NCBI GenBank assembly: GCA_964531695.1
Contig: CAZHEH010000012.1
Coordinates: 14,643 to 78,642 of the forward strand
Origin: JAGXKT01 sp964531695
Lineage (GTDB): Bacteria > Planctomycetota > Phycisphaerae > SM23-33
DNA: 64,000 nt
Reading direction: 5' to 3'
Shown here: positions 34,416 to 42,100 of the stretch, one piece after another
Layout of the letters: every line of letters begins with the position of its first letter
How positions within the stretch are numbered: position 1 is the first letter of the stretch
Translations under genes and position numbers: made by a program
The notes under the pieces: generated by a model
Seen by the model: only the letters and a program-made list of their open reading frames with translations
The model's database searches: none
What the model was told of the DNA's origin: nothing

Positions 34416-35279
34416 TTATCGCACCGCCGGCGGCACGCCGGCCTTCGCCTCGATCCTCGCCAGCAGACCACCGTACAGTTCCGCGTGGTCGGGAACGGCC
34501 CGGCAGGCCATCTCGCCGCGTGAGTACGCCTCCGCGACGCGGCGGTCGTCCGGGATCTCAGCCACAACGGGTATGCTCTCGGCCTCGCAGTAGGCCCGTG
34601 TCTCATGCTCGTCGGGAACGGCCCGGTTGATTGCCACGGCGAAGGGCAGCTCCAAGGCGCGGACCATCTCCACCGCGAGCTTCAAATCGTTCAGCCCGAA
34701 GGGCGTCGGCTCCGTCACCAGCAGCACGTAGTCGCTGTCGCGGACCGCCTCGATCACCGGGCAGGAGGTGCCGGGCGGAGCGTCCACGATGCGGAGGTCC
34801 ACCTGCGGCGCGGCCTCTTTGACGGCCGAGATGACCGGCGGGCTCATCGCCTCGCCGATGTTGAGCTGCCCCTGCACGAACCGGACACCCCCGGCCGCGC
34901 CGATCGACACGTCGCCGGTGCGTCGATATCCCTCGGTGACCGCGCCGGTGGGGCAGACAAGCCAGCAGCCCGCGCAGCCGTGGCAAAGCTCGGGGAAGAG
35001 CAACGGCTTGCCCCCAACGACCACGATCGCGTTGAACCGGCAGATCTCTCCGCATTTGCCGCAGCCCGTGCACTGGGCCTCATCCACTCGCGGAACGCTC
35101 ACCTCAACCGGGCGTACGACCTCGATCTCAGGTTGCAGGAAGAGCCCGCCGTTCGGCTCTTCGACGTCGCAGTCAAGATATGCCACGCTCCGGCCGTCGT
35201 CGGCAGCAACCGCTGCCAGGTTCGTCGCCACAGTGGTCTTACCCGTGCCGCCCTTGCCGCTACAGATCGCCAGCTTCAT
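34416..35279 (-). CDS. MinD-like ATPase with 2[4Fe-4S] ferredoxin domain (ORP-type)
   Basis: A 287-residue cytoplasmic P-loop ATPase. The deviant Walker A motif is CSGKGGTGKTTVATNLA at residues 6-22. A ferredoxin insertion at about 60-110 carries CTGCGKCGEIC and CHGCAGCWLVCPTG. Switch II is DAPPGTSCPVIEAV. These proteins accompany ORP genes in anaerobes, where in Desulfovibrio the complex is linked to cell division. Orp clusters often carry two such ATPases; only one is present here. The start overlaps the upstream NifX-type stop by 4 bases. Confidence 0.92.
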   Translation of the reverse strand: MKLAICSGKGGTGKTTVATNLAAVAADDGRSVAYLDCDVEEPNGGLFLQPEIEVVRPVEVSVPRVDEAQCTGCGKCGEICRFNAIVVVGGKPLLFPELCHGCAGCWLVCPTGAVTEGYRRTGDVSIGAAGGVRFVQGQLNIGEAMSPPVISAVKEAAPQVDLRIVDAPPGTSCPVIEAVRDSDYVLLVTEPTPFGLNDLKLAVEMVRALELPFAVAINRAVPDEHETRAYCEAESIPVVAEIPDDRRVAEAYSRGEMACRAVPDHAELYGGLLARIEAKAGVPPAVR

Positions 35280-35695
35280 TCCGCGGGGCCTCCGCTCATC
35301 CCCTCATTCACTCGGCCACATCGTGCCCCCCGGCCGCGCCCGCGACCCCGTCGCCGCCGTCCCCGGCAGCCGGGCATCAGGTAGGGCCCCTGTCCCAGTC
35401 GCCCGCCCAGGAACGCCGCCAGAACGCCTTCGACTTCGCCGCACATCTGTGGAATCACCTCGATGCCTACGCTGCTTACCGCCCATTCCATCGGGCGGGA
35501 GATCGCCCCGCATATCAGCACGTCCGCGCCCAACTCCGCCAAGCGAGCAGCCCGCGCATGCGGATCCTGGCTGTCCAGGCGAGTATCCGAGCGCGAACGC
35601 TCAGCGCCGTCGGCGAACTCCACAAGCAGAACGTTGCCGGCGACATCGAAGACAGGGCTGATTCGCCCTTGCCAGTGGGGTATGGCCACCTTCAT
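35276..35695 (-). CDS. NifX/NifB-type (dinitrogenase FeMo cofactor-like) ORP-family protein
   Basis: A 139-residue protein. The first 105 residues form the NifX/NafY-like domain: MKVAIPHWQGRISPVFDVAG and then ADVLICGAISRPM. The tail is unusually Arg/Gly-rich (CRGRRRRGRGRGRGARCG), with two Cys that could bind metal. Such proteins bind Fe-Mo-S or Mo-Cu clusters in ORP complexes. It is translationally coupled to the ATPase and is divergent from the sigma54 activator. Confidence 0.85.
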   Translation of the reverse strand: MKVAIPHWQGRISPVFDVAGNVLLVEFADGAERSRSDTRLDSQDPHARAARLAELGADVLICGAISRPMEWAVSSVGIEVIPQMCGEVEGVLAAFLGGRLGQGPYLMPGCRGRRRRGRGRGRGARCGRVNEGMSGGPAE

Positions 35696-35858
35696 CGCAC
35701 CGATCCTTCCTTCAAATCCCGTGCCGACGATTCCTGCCCCCCCCGGAATCCGATTTGAGGGCCTCCGGCCGGGCGCCCGTCACCACAGCCCCAAGCTATT
35801 CGTGCAGAATGATAGCATTGCATGCCTTTGATGCCGTAGAATAAGCGATTGTGCCGCC

Positions 35859-37250
35859 ATGGATGCCGCGGCTACACGGGAGTATGAAATGTCCAGCGAT
35901 GTTGCCAGTCAACGAGAGATGGCGATCCTCGACTCGGTCAACGAGGGCGTCTTCACGGTCGATCCGGATTGGCGGATCAGCGCCTTCAACCACGCGGCCG
36001 AGCGGATCACCGGCGTAACCCGCGATCAGGCGGTCGGCAGTCGTTGCTGCGACGTCTTCCGGGCGAGCGTCTGCGAGGCGAACTGCCCGCTCCGCCGGAC
36101 GATGGAGAGCGGGACGCCCGTTCTGAACGCCACGGCACATATCATCAACGCCGATGGCGACCGCGTGCCGATTCGAATCGGCACGTCGCTCCTGCGGGAG
36201 GGGGACGGCAGCATCATCGGCGGAGTCGAGACCTTCCAGGATCTGACGCAGGTGGAACAGCTCCAGAAGGAGTTGGAGCACCGATACACGTTCGAGGACA
36301 TCGTCGGCCGGAGCCCGGCCATGACGCGGCTGTTCGAGATCCTGCCTCAGGTCGCCGACAGCAGCTCCACGGTGCTCATCGAGGGTCCCAGCGGCACGGG
36401 CAAGGAGTTGTTCGCGCGCGCCATTCACAACCTCTCTCCGCGGAAGGACGGCCCCTTCGTGCCCGTCAACTGCGCCGCCCTGCCGGACACACTGCTGGAG
36501 AGTGAGCTGTTTGGCCACAAGGCCGGCGCTTTTACCGACGCCAAGCGGGACAAGCCCGGACGCTTCGCGCTCGCCCAGGGCGGCACGATCTTCCTGGACG
36601 AGATCGGCGACGTTTCCCCGGCCATGCAGGTGCGGCTGCTCCGCGTGCTTCAGGAGCGCGTTGTCGAGCCCCTCGGGGGCGTCGAGCCCGTCCCCGTGGA
36701 CGTCCGCGTCATCGCGGCGACGAACCGCGACCTCGGCAAGCTCCTGCAAGCAGGTGACTTCCGCGAGGACCTCTACTACCGCGTCCGCGTGGTCCACCTG
36801 GAGTTGCCCGGACTGGCCGAGCGTCGAGAGGACATTCCGCTGCTGATCGACCACCTGATCGTGAAGTTCAACCGGCTTCAGGGCAAGCACATCGCCGGCG
36901 TGTCGGACGAGGTTCTCGCACGGCTGATGGAGCACGACTATCCCGGCAACGTACGGGAGTTGGAGAACATCATCGAACAGGCGTTCGTGCTGTGTCGCGG
37001 CGGCCTGATCGAACTGAATCACTTGCCGCCGGAGCTGCGCCCCTCCTCTACCGCGGGCCCCACGGCCGGGCAGCCGATGAGCTTGGATGCCATCGAAAAG
37101 CTCTTCATCACCGAGGCGCTCCAGCGGCGCCGCGGCAGCCGCAAGCTCGCCGCACGCGACCTGGGTATCAACGTCAGCACGCTCTACCGCAAGATCAAGA
37201 CGCTCGGCATCGACACGCCGGAAACGGACGGACGGGGCCGGCGGCGCTGA
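35859..37250 (+). CDS. PAS-domain sigma54 activator (ORP-type regulator)
   Basis: An enhancer-binding protein of 463 residues. An N-terminal PAS domain at about 20-125 includes a Cys-rich loop (CCDVFRASVCEANCPL), as in redox or FeS-sensing members. The AAA+ domain at about 145-375 has Walker A GPSGTGKE and Walker B GGTIFLDEIGD; the sigma54-contact loop reads GAFTDA rather than the usual GAFTGA. The C-terminus carries a Fis-type HTH (LAARDLGINVSTLYRKIKTL). It lies between divergent ORP-type genes, with a -24/-12 promoter downstream at 37273, which it probably activates. Confidence 0.93.
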   Translation: MDAAATREYEMSSDVASQREMAILDSVNEGVFTVDPDWRISAFNHAAERITGVTRDQAVGSRCCDVFRASVCEANCPLRRTMESGTPVLNATAHIINADGDRVPIRIGTSLLREGDGSIIGGVETFQDLTQVEQLQKELEHRYTFEDIVGRSPAMTRLFEILPQVADSSSTVLIEGPSGTGKELFARAIHNLSPRKDGPFVPVNCAALPDTLLESELFGHKAGAFTDAKRDKPGRFALAQGGTIFLDEIGDVSPAMQVRLLRVLQERVVEPLGGVEPVPVDVRVIAATNRDLGKLLQAGDFREDLYYRVRVVHLELPGLAERREDIPLLIDHLIVKFNRLQGKHIAGVSDEVLARLMEHDYPGNVRELENIIEQAFVLCRGGLIELNHLPPELRPSSTAGPTAGQPMSLDAIEKLFITEALQRRRGSRKLAARDLGINVSTLYRKIKTLGIDTPETDGRGRRR

Positions 37251-37272
37251 GCCCCGAACCGTATCGGCCGGC

Positions 37273-37290
37273 TTGGCACGCGCGCTGCAC
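37273..37290 (+). promoter_or_regulatory. Sigma54 (-24/-12) promoter
   Basis: TTGGCACG, then CGCG, then CTGCAC. The invariant GG (37275-37276) and GC (37287-37288) are exactly 10 bases apart. Only one base departs from TGGCACG-N4-TTGC. It lies about 30 bases before the NifX-type gene at 37320 and follows the sigma54 activator gene. Confidence 0.8.
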
Positions 37291-37319
37291 TGAATCGGCG
37301 AAAGCAGAAGGGATATACC

Positions 37320-37682
37320 ATGAAGGCAGCCGTGACGGCACAGGGCAAGAGCATGGAGGCGGAGGTCGATCCGCGTTTCGGCCGGGCGAGGCATTTCGTC
37401 GTCGTTGACACGGAGACCGGCGATTTCTCCGTGGCCGACAACAGACAGAGCTTCGACGCGGCGCAAGGCGCCGGCATCCAGGCCGGAAGCAACGTTGCAG
37501 CTTTGGGCGTTACGGATGTCGTCACCGGCCACATGGGCCCCAAGGCGTTCCGCACGCTCCAGGCGGCCGGCATACGCGTGCACATCGGCGCCACCGGCAC
37601 CGTACGCGAGGCGATCGAGCAACTCAAGGCGGGCACGCTTCAGCCGGCCGATGGCGCCGACGTGGAGGGCCACTGGGTCTAG
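37320..37682 (+). CDS. NifX/NifB-type ORP-family protein
   Basis: A 120-residue NifX/NafY-like domain protein (MTH1175/ORP type). It has VDPRFGRARHFVVVDTETGD at about 16-35, VAALGVTDVVTGHMGPKAF at about 60-80 and GIRVHIGATGTVREAIEQLK. The family binds metal-sulfur clusters. Expression probably depends on sigma54 and the neighbouring activator. AAGGGATATACC precedes the ATG. The next gene starts 4 bases after its stop. Confidence 0.9.
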   Translation: MKAAVTAQGKSMEAEVDPRFGRARHFVVVDTETGDFSVADNRQSFDAAQGAGIQAGSNVAALGVTDVVTGHMGPKAFRTLQAAGIRVHIGATGTVREAIEQLKAGTLQPADGADVEGHWV

Positions 37683-37686
37683 CCGC

Positions 37687-38583
37687 ATGCGTACATCACT
37701 GGAATGCATTCCCTGCTTCGTCCGCCAGACGTTGGAAGCGGTCCGGTTCGCCACGCGGGAGACCCGTGTCCACGAACGGCTTCTGCGCGAGGTACTGCGC
37801 GCCGCCGCGGAGATGAACCTCGAGCAGTCGCCGCCCGCCATGGCCCAGCAGATTCACCGCAAACTGCGAACGCTCACCGGTGTGGACGACCCCTACCGGG
37901 GCGTGAAGGATCGGTTCAACCGTATGGCCATGGCCATGCTGCCTGAGATGGCGGCGGAAGTGGCTCGGTCCGATGACCCGCTGGCCACGGCCGTGCGCCT
38001 GGCGATCGCCGGCAACGTAATCGACCTCGGCGTGGACGGCAACCTGACCGAGGCCGAGGCGGAGCGCGCCATTGGCAACATGATGCATGAACCGTTCGCG
38101 GGCAACCTGGATGAGCTCGCGGCGGCCGTGCGCACCGCCGGGAGCATCCTCTACCTGGCCGACAACGCCGGGGAGATCGTCTTTGACCGCCTGCTGATCC
38201 AGCAGATGCCGACCGACCGCGTCACCGTTGCCGTCCGTGGGCGGCCGATTCTCAACGACGTCACGCGACTCGACGCCGAGGCCGTCGGCCTGACCGATCT
38301 CGTCGAGGTCATCGACAACGGCTCGGACGCTCCCGGCACGCTGCTGCAAGATTGCAGCGATGCATTCCGCCGACGCTTCGATGCGGCCGATCTGGTCATC
38401 GCGAAGGGACAGGGCAACTACGAGTCCCTCAGCGAGGTGCCCCGCGACATCTTCTTCTTGCTCAAGGCCAAGTGCTCGGTCATCGCCGAGCACATCGGCA
38501 TGCCGGTCGGCACGCACATCGCTCTTGGCGGGCCGGCCCGCGCGGCCTCCGTCAGCGACCGGACCCAGCCCATGGGAGATTGA
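37687..38583 (+). CDS. DUF89 (ARMT1-like) family protein
   Basis: A 298-residue DUF89 protein; characterised members are metal-dependent phosphatases proposed to remove damaged or side-product phosphometabolites. An N-terminal CIPCF (residues 8-12) and the family Asp/Asn motif LADNAGEIVFDRLLI near residue 158 are present, with VIAKGQGNYESLSE near 240. The family is often found beside ORP genes in anaerobes. It shares the sigma54 transcript and ends before a strong hairpin that is also a BlaI-type operator. Confidence 0.88.
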   Translation: MRTSLECIPCFVRQTLEAVRFATRETRVHERLLREVLRAAAEMNLEQSPPAMAQQIHRKLRTLTGVDDPYRGVKDRFNRMAMAMLPEMAAEVARSDDPLATAVRLAIAGNVIDLGVDGNLTEAEAERAIGNMMHEPFAGNLDELAAAVRTAGSILYLADNAGEIVFDRLLIQQMPTDRVTVAVRGRPILNDVTRLDAEAVGLTDLVEVIDNGSDAPGTLLQDCSDAFRRRFDAADLVIAKGQGNYESLSEVPRDIFFLLKAKCSVIAEHIGMPVGTHIALGGPARAASVSDRTQPMGD

Positions 38584-38653
38584 CCCCCGTGCATCCCGAT
38601 CTCCCGGGCGAGCGCCGAACCCTCCTGGCCGGAGGCGACACTTACGGTCGGCG

Positions 38654-38681
38654 AAAAACTACGACGAGCATCGTAGTTTTT
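38654..38681 (+). terminator. Intrinsic terminator overlapping operator 1
   Basis: AAAAACTACGA pairs with TCGTAGTTTTT around CGAGCA, an 11-bp stem ending in a T tract. It lies 70 bases after the DUF89 stop and would end the ORP transcript. The same palindrome is the first of two operator-like dyads before blaI. Confidence 0.65.
38659..38676. promoter_or_regulatory. BlaI-type operator 1
   Basis: CTACGA-N6-TCGTAG. The identical arms recur in operator 2, with centres 33 bp apart (three helical turns). It lies just upstream of the -35 box. Confidence 0.65.
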
Positions 38682-38683
38682 TC

Positions 38684-38712
38684 TTGAACATCTACGAAAC
38701 CCGTCGTAGACT
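38684..38712 (+). promoter_or_regulatory. Promoter of the blaI-blaR1-type operon
   Basis: TTGAAC (38684-38689), a 17-base spacer, and TAGACT (38707-38712). Operator 2 covers the spacer and the start of the -10, so repressor binding would block RNA polymerase. Confidence 0.65.
38692..38709. promoter_or_regulatory. BlaI-type operator 2
   Basis: CTACGA-AACCCG-TCGTAG, the second copy of the dyad. It overlaps the promoter spacer and -10. Confidence 0.65.
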
Positions 38713-38742
38713 TGGGCGTCCAATGGGCAGAAGGAGACGCCA

Positions 38743-39174
38743 ATGGCCAAATCACAGGACAACCGCCCCACTGACGCCGAGCTTGCCGTGTTGCGCATCC
38801 TGTGGGACCGCGGCGCGTGTACCGTCCGCGAGGTTCACGAGGAACTAAATCGCGGCGACGTCCGCTACACCACCACGCTGAAGACCATGCAGAACATGGC
38901 GGACAAGGGTCTTGTGACGCGCGACAAGAGCCGGCACAGCCACCTGTACTCGCCGGCCGTGGCCGAGACGCACACGCAGCGCCGCGTCGTCCGCCACCTG
39001 CTGGACCGCGTATTCGGCGGCTCGGCCGGCAAGCTGGTCATCACCGCGCTGAAGAGCGGCGACCTGTCCGGGCGGGAACTGCAGGAGATCCGCAAGCTGC
39101 TGAGCAAGAAGACCCACCGGACCGCCCGCAAACGCGGCGCAGAATCGGGGACGAGAGATGATCGCAATCATTGA
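38743..39174 (+). CDS. BlaI/MecI/CopY-family repressor
   Basis: A winged-helix repressor of 143 residues: PTDAELAVLRILWDRGACTV starts the HTH domain, and RYTTTLKTMQNMADKGLVTR is the recognition helix and wing. The C-terminal dimerisation part is basic. It would bind the twin CTACGA-N6-TCGTAG dyads upstream and be inactivated by the M56 protein encoded next, whose start overlaps it by 17 bases. AAGGAG precedes the ATG. Confidence 0.93.
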   Translation: MAKSQDNRPTDAELAVLRILWDRGACTVREVHEELNRGDVRYTTTLKTMQNMADKGLVTRDKSRHSHLYSPAVAETHTQRRVVRHLLDRVFGGSAGKLVITALKSGDLSGRELQEIRKLLSKKTHRTARKRGAESGTRDDRNH

Positions 39175-42100
39175 TTGGCTGAACGCCGGGTGGGCCGAGC
39201 GCGTCGGCTGGGCCTTGGTGCACTTCCTTTGGCAAGGAGCGGCGGTCGCAGCGCTGCTGTGGCTCGCGATGCGGCTGTCGGCCCGCCACCGGCCGAGCGT
39301 GCGATACGCCCTCGCCTGCGGGGCCCTCGTTCTGTTGGTCGCGGCGCCGGCCGCGACATTTGCACTCCTGCCGGGCCGCCCCGCCCCGCAAGTGGCGCCG
39401 GATCGGCTCGCGGCCGCGCAGGAACAGGGCAATACCCCGCCGGCCGATGCCCCCGGACCCCTTGCAGACGAGGCAAATCCGCCCGCCGACCCGCCGCGAA
39501 GCCCGGCGGGCCCGGCGGGCCCGGCAAGCCCGATGCTCCCGTCGCGCGGCGAGGCAGTCGAAATCGCCCGACCGGAGCAGCCCGAGCCGCAGATAGCGCC
39601 CGCGCCGCCGTCGGGGTCCACCCCGGCCGAGTCGCGGGAGGACACGGCCTCGCAGGTCGCATCGGCACCGGAAGACGGCTACCTCGCGGGCCTGGCGGTT
39701 TGGCTGCGCCCGAAGATGCCCTATGCGGTGACGGCCTGGCTGGCGGGCGTGCTGGCGCTGGCGGCGTGGCACGTGATCGGATGGCTCAAGGTCCAGCGGC
39801 TGCGTCGGGGGGCGCGGCCGCTGGCGGCGGACGGCGCGGCCGGCCCCTGGACGGGCGCGGCGCGCGGGCTTTCGGCCAAGCTGGGCCTGCGGCGGACGGT
39901 GCGTCTACTGGAGGTCACGGCCGACCGCGCGGCAACGCTGGCCGGCCCGGTCGTGGTCGGCGTGTTGCGTCCCGTTGTGCTCGTGCCTACGGCCGTGGTG
40001 ACCGGGCTGGCGCCGGGTCAGATCCGGGCCATCGTCGCCCACGAGTTGGCCCACATCCGCCGGCACGATTACCTCGTGAACCTGCTACAGACGGTCGGCG
40101 AGACGCTGCTGTTCTACCACCCGGCCGTGTGGTGGGTTTCGCGGCGCATCCGCGCCGAGCGTGAGCACTGCTGCGACGATTTGGCGCTTGCCGCCCTTTC
40201 CGGCCGGGTCGTCCCGCGTGGCACGGGCCGTTCTCGTAGCGAAGGCATCTCGCCTTCGTGCCCGCGAGCCCGAGCTTCCGCGAAGGCGCGTGCCGCGGCC
40301 GTGCCGACGGCGCTGAAGGCAACCACGTTGCAGCCCCAAGGGCAAGCTGCTGGCGGCGCACATGGGCAAGATGTGCATGCCAAGAGTTACGCCTTCGCCC
40401 TGGCGGCCCTTGCAGAGCTTTCGGCAGAGCAGCGCCGCCACGCCCGCGTTGCGATCGGGGCCTCGGGTAGTCTTCTGGCCCGTATCCGCCGGCTGCTGGG
40501 CGCCGAAGCCGGCCCGTCGCGGCGCTGGACGGCCGCGCTGGCCGGCACGCTTGTCCTCGCCGCCATCCTTGCCGCCGTCGTCGGCTACGGCTGCGCGGGC
40601 CAGAAGCCAAGCCCGGCCCAGACAGNNNNNNNNNNNNNNNNNNNNNNNNNNNNNNNNNNNNNNNNNNNNNNNNNNNNNNNNNNNNNNNNNNNNNNNNNNN
40701 NNNNNNNNNNNNNNNNNNNNNNNNNCCAGACAGGATCCCTGGCTCCTACGCACGACGGCCTGGCGGCTGCGCTCGGGGGCGACACGCTCTTCTTGTTCAA
40801 GCGTCTACGAACGGATCCGCGGTTCGTTGGCACGTGGCGCGGCCGGGTGGGTGAGCCGGAGACCGACACGGGCGCGGAAGTCCGGCTGAAGCTGACCGAT
40901 GACTCGCAGTTCATGCTTGATATCAATCCGGAAAACCCACACAAGGCGCACGCGCTTTATCGCGGTCAGTACACCGTGGAGGATGACGCCATCGTCCTGC
41001 TGATCGCCAAGGAGAAGGTGCGGGGATTGCACTACGCGGACGGCGGGCTTTATCTGCTTCTGCCCGACGTGCGCGTCACGCTGACGCGCGACGGCGAGAC
41101 ACCGCCAGAGCCGACCCACGCCGATGCCCGGAAGGCCCATGAGGTCGCCCAGTCCGTCAAGCCGCTGTGGGCGGGGATCAACAAGGCCGTGGAGGCCCAA
41201 GAGGCCGAGACGGCGCTGGAGCTGGTCCGGCGGCTCAATGCGGCCATCGGCGACCTCGCGGCGGCCGTGGAGGGCACGGAGTCGGAGGACGCCATCGCCG
41301 CGGCCGCGAAGGCCTGCAAGGACCTGGAGTTGGCACTGGCCGACGGTGATCTGGACCGCGCCGGCAAGCACCTGACGACGCTGAACGCCATGGGCCCGCA
41401 CCTCGAGAAGATGCTCGAGGACGCGGCCGCGTCCGAAGCGCCCGCCACGCGCCCGGCCGATGATGGTACCACCACGCGCCCGGCCGGACGGGCGGCGGAG
41501 ATGTCGCTGGAGGAGTTTCGCGGAAAGCTCGCGGCCTTATCCGCCCGGCAGTTGGCTCGCAAGATCGTCGTCGAGCGCGGCTTTTCACCCGGCGAGCACC
41601 TAGACGTTCGGCCGGTCTTCCAAGCCAAGATAGCCGAGCTGTCGCCCGAGGCCCGGCAGGGGCTGGTCAAGCTCTTCGCCGACGAAATCGCAGTTCTCCA
41701 GACAGGCGAACACTGGGAAGCGCGGGGCACGCTACATGACCGCCATGCCTTGATCCTCTACCTGACCGATCTTGGCGCCCGCGAGGAGCTGCTGAAGATT
41801 CTCCACCGGCTCAAGAGCTTCTACTGCTGCGCTCCACCGGCGATCATCGACGGCGTGGCCACCTGCGGCCGGCACGAGGACGCCTGGCTATTGGTCGAGA
41901 AGTTCGAAGATCTCCACGGCGACGGCGGCACGGAATGCCTCGACGCAGCCCTGCGGAAGCTGACCGGGCTGAAGCCGGACAAGCCCGAGACCGTGGAATG
42001 GCGGGCGTACGCGCGTCTCTGGGCCGGGCACCTCGCCCGCGCCGACATCGGTCCCAAGGACCGGCTGTACACCGTATGGGACGACACCGTGCGCCAATTG

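Noticed and set aside
35696..35858. Possible second sigma54 promoter for the minus-strand ORP genes
   Set aside because: No GG-N10-GC with supporting bases was found on either strand of this divergent region.
40619..40733. Treating the sequences on each side of the Ns as two separate genes
   Set aside because: The flanks share CCAGACAG in the same codon phase and no start codon with a ribosome site follows the gap.
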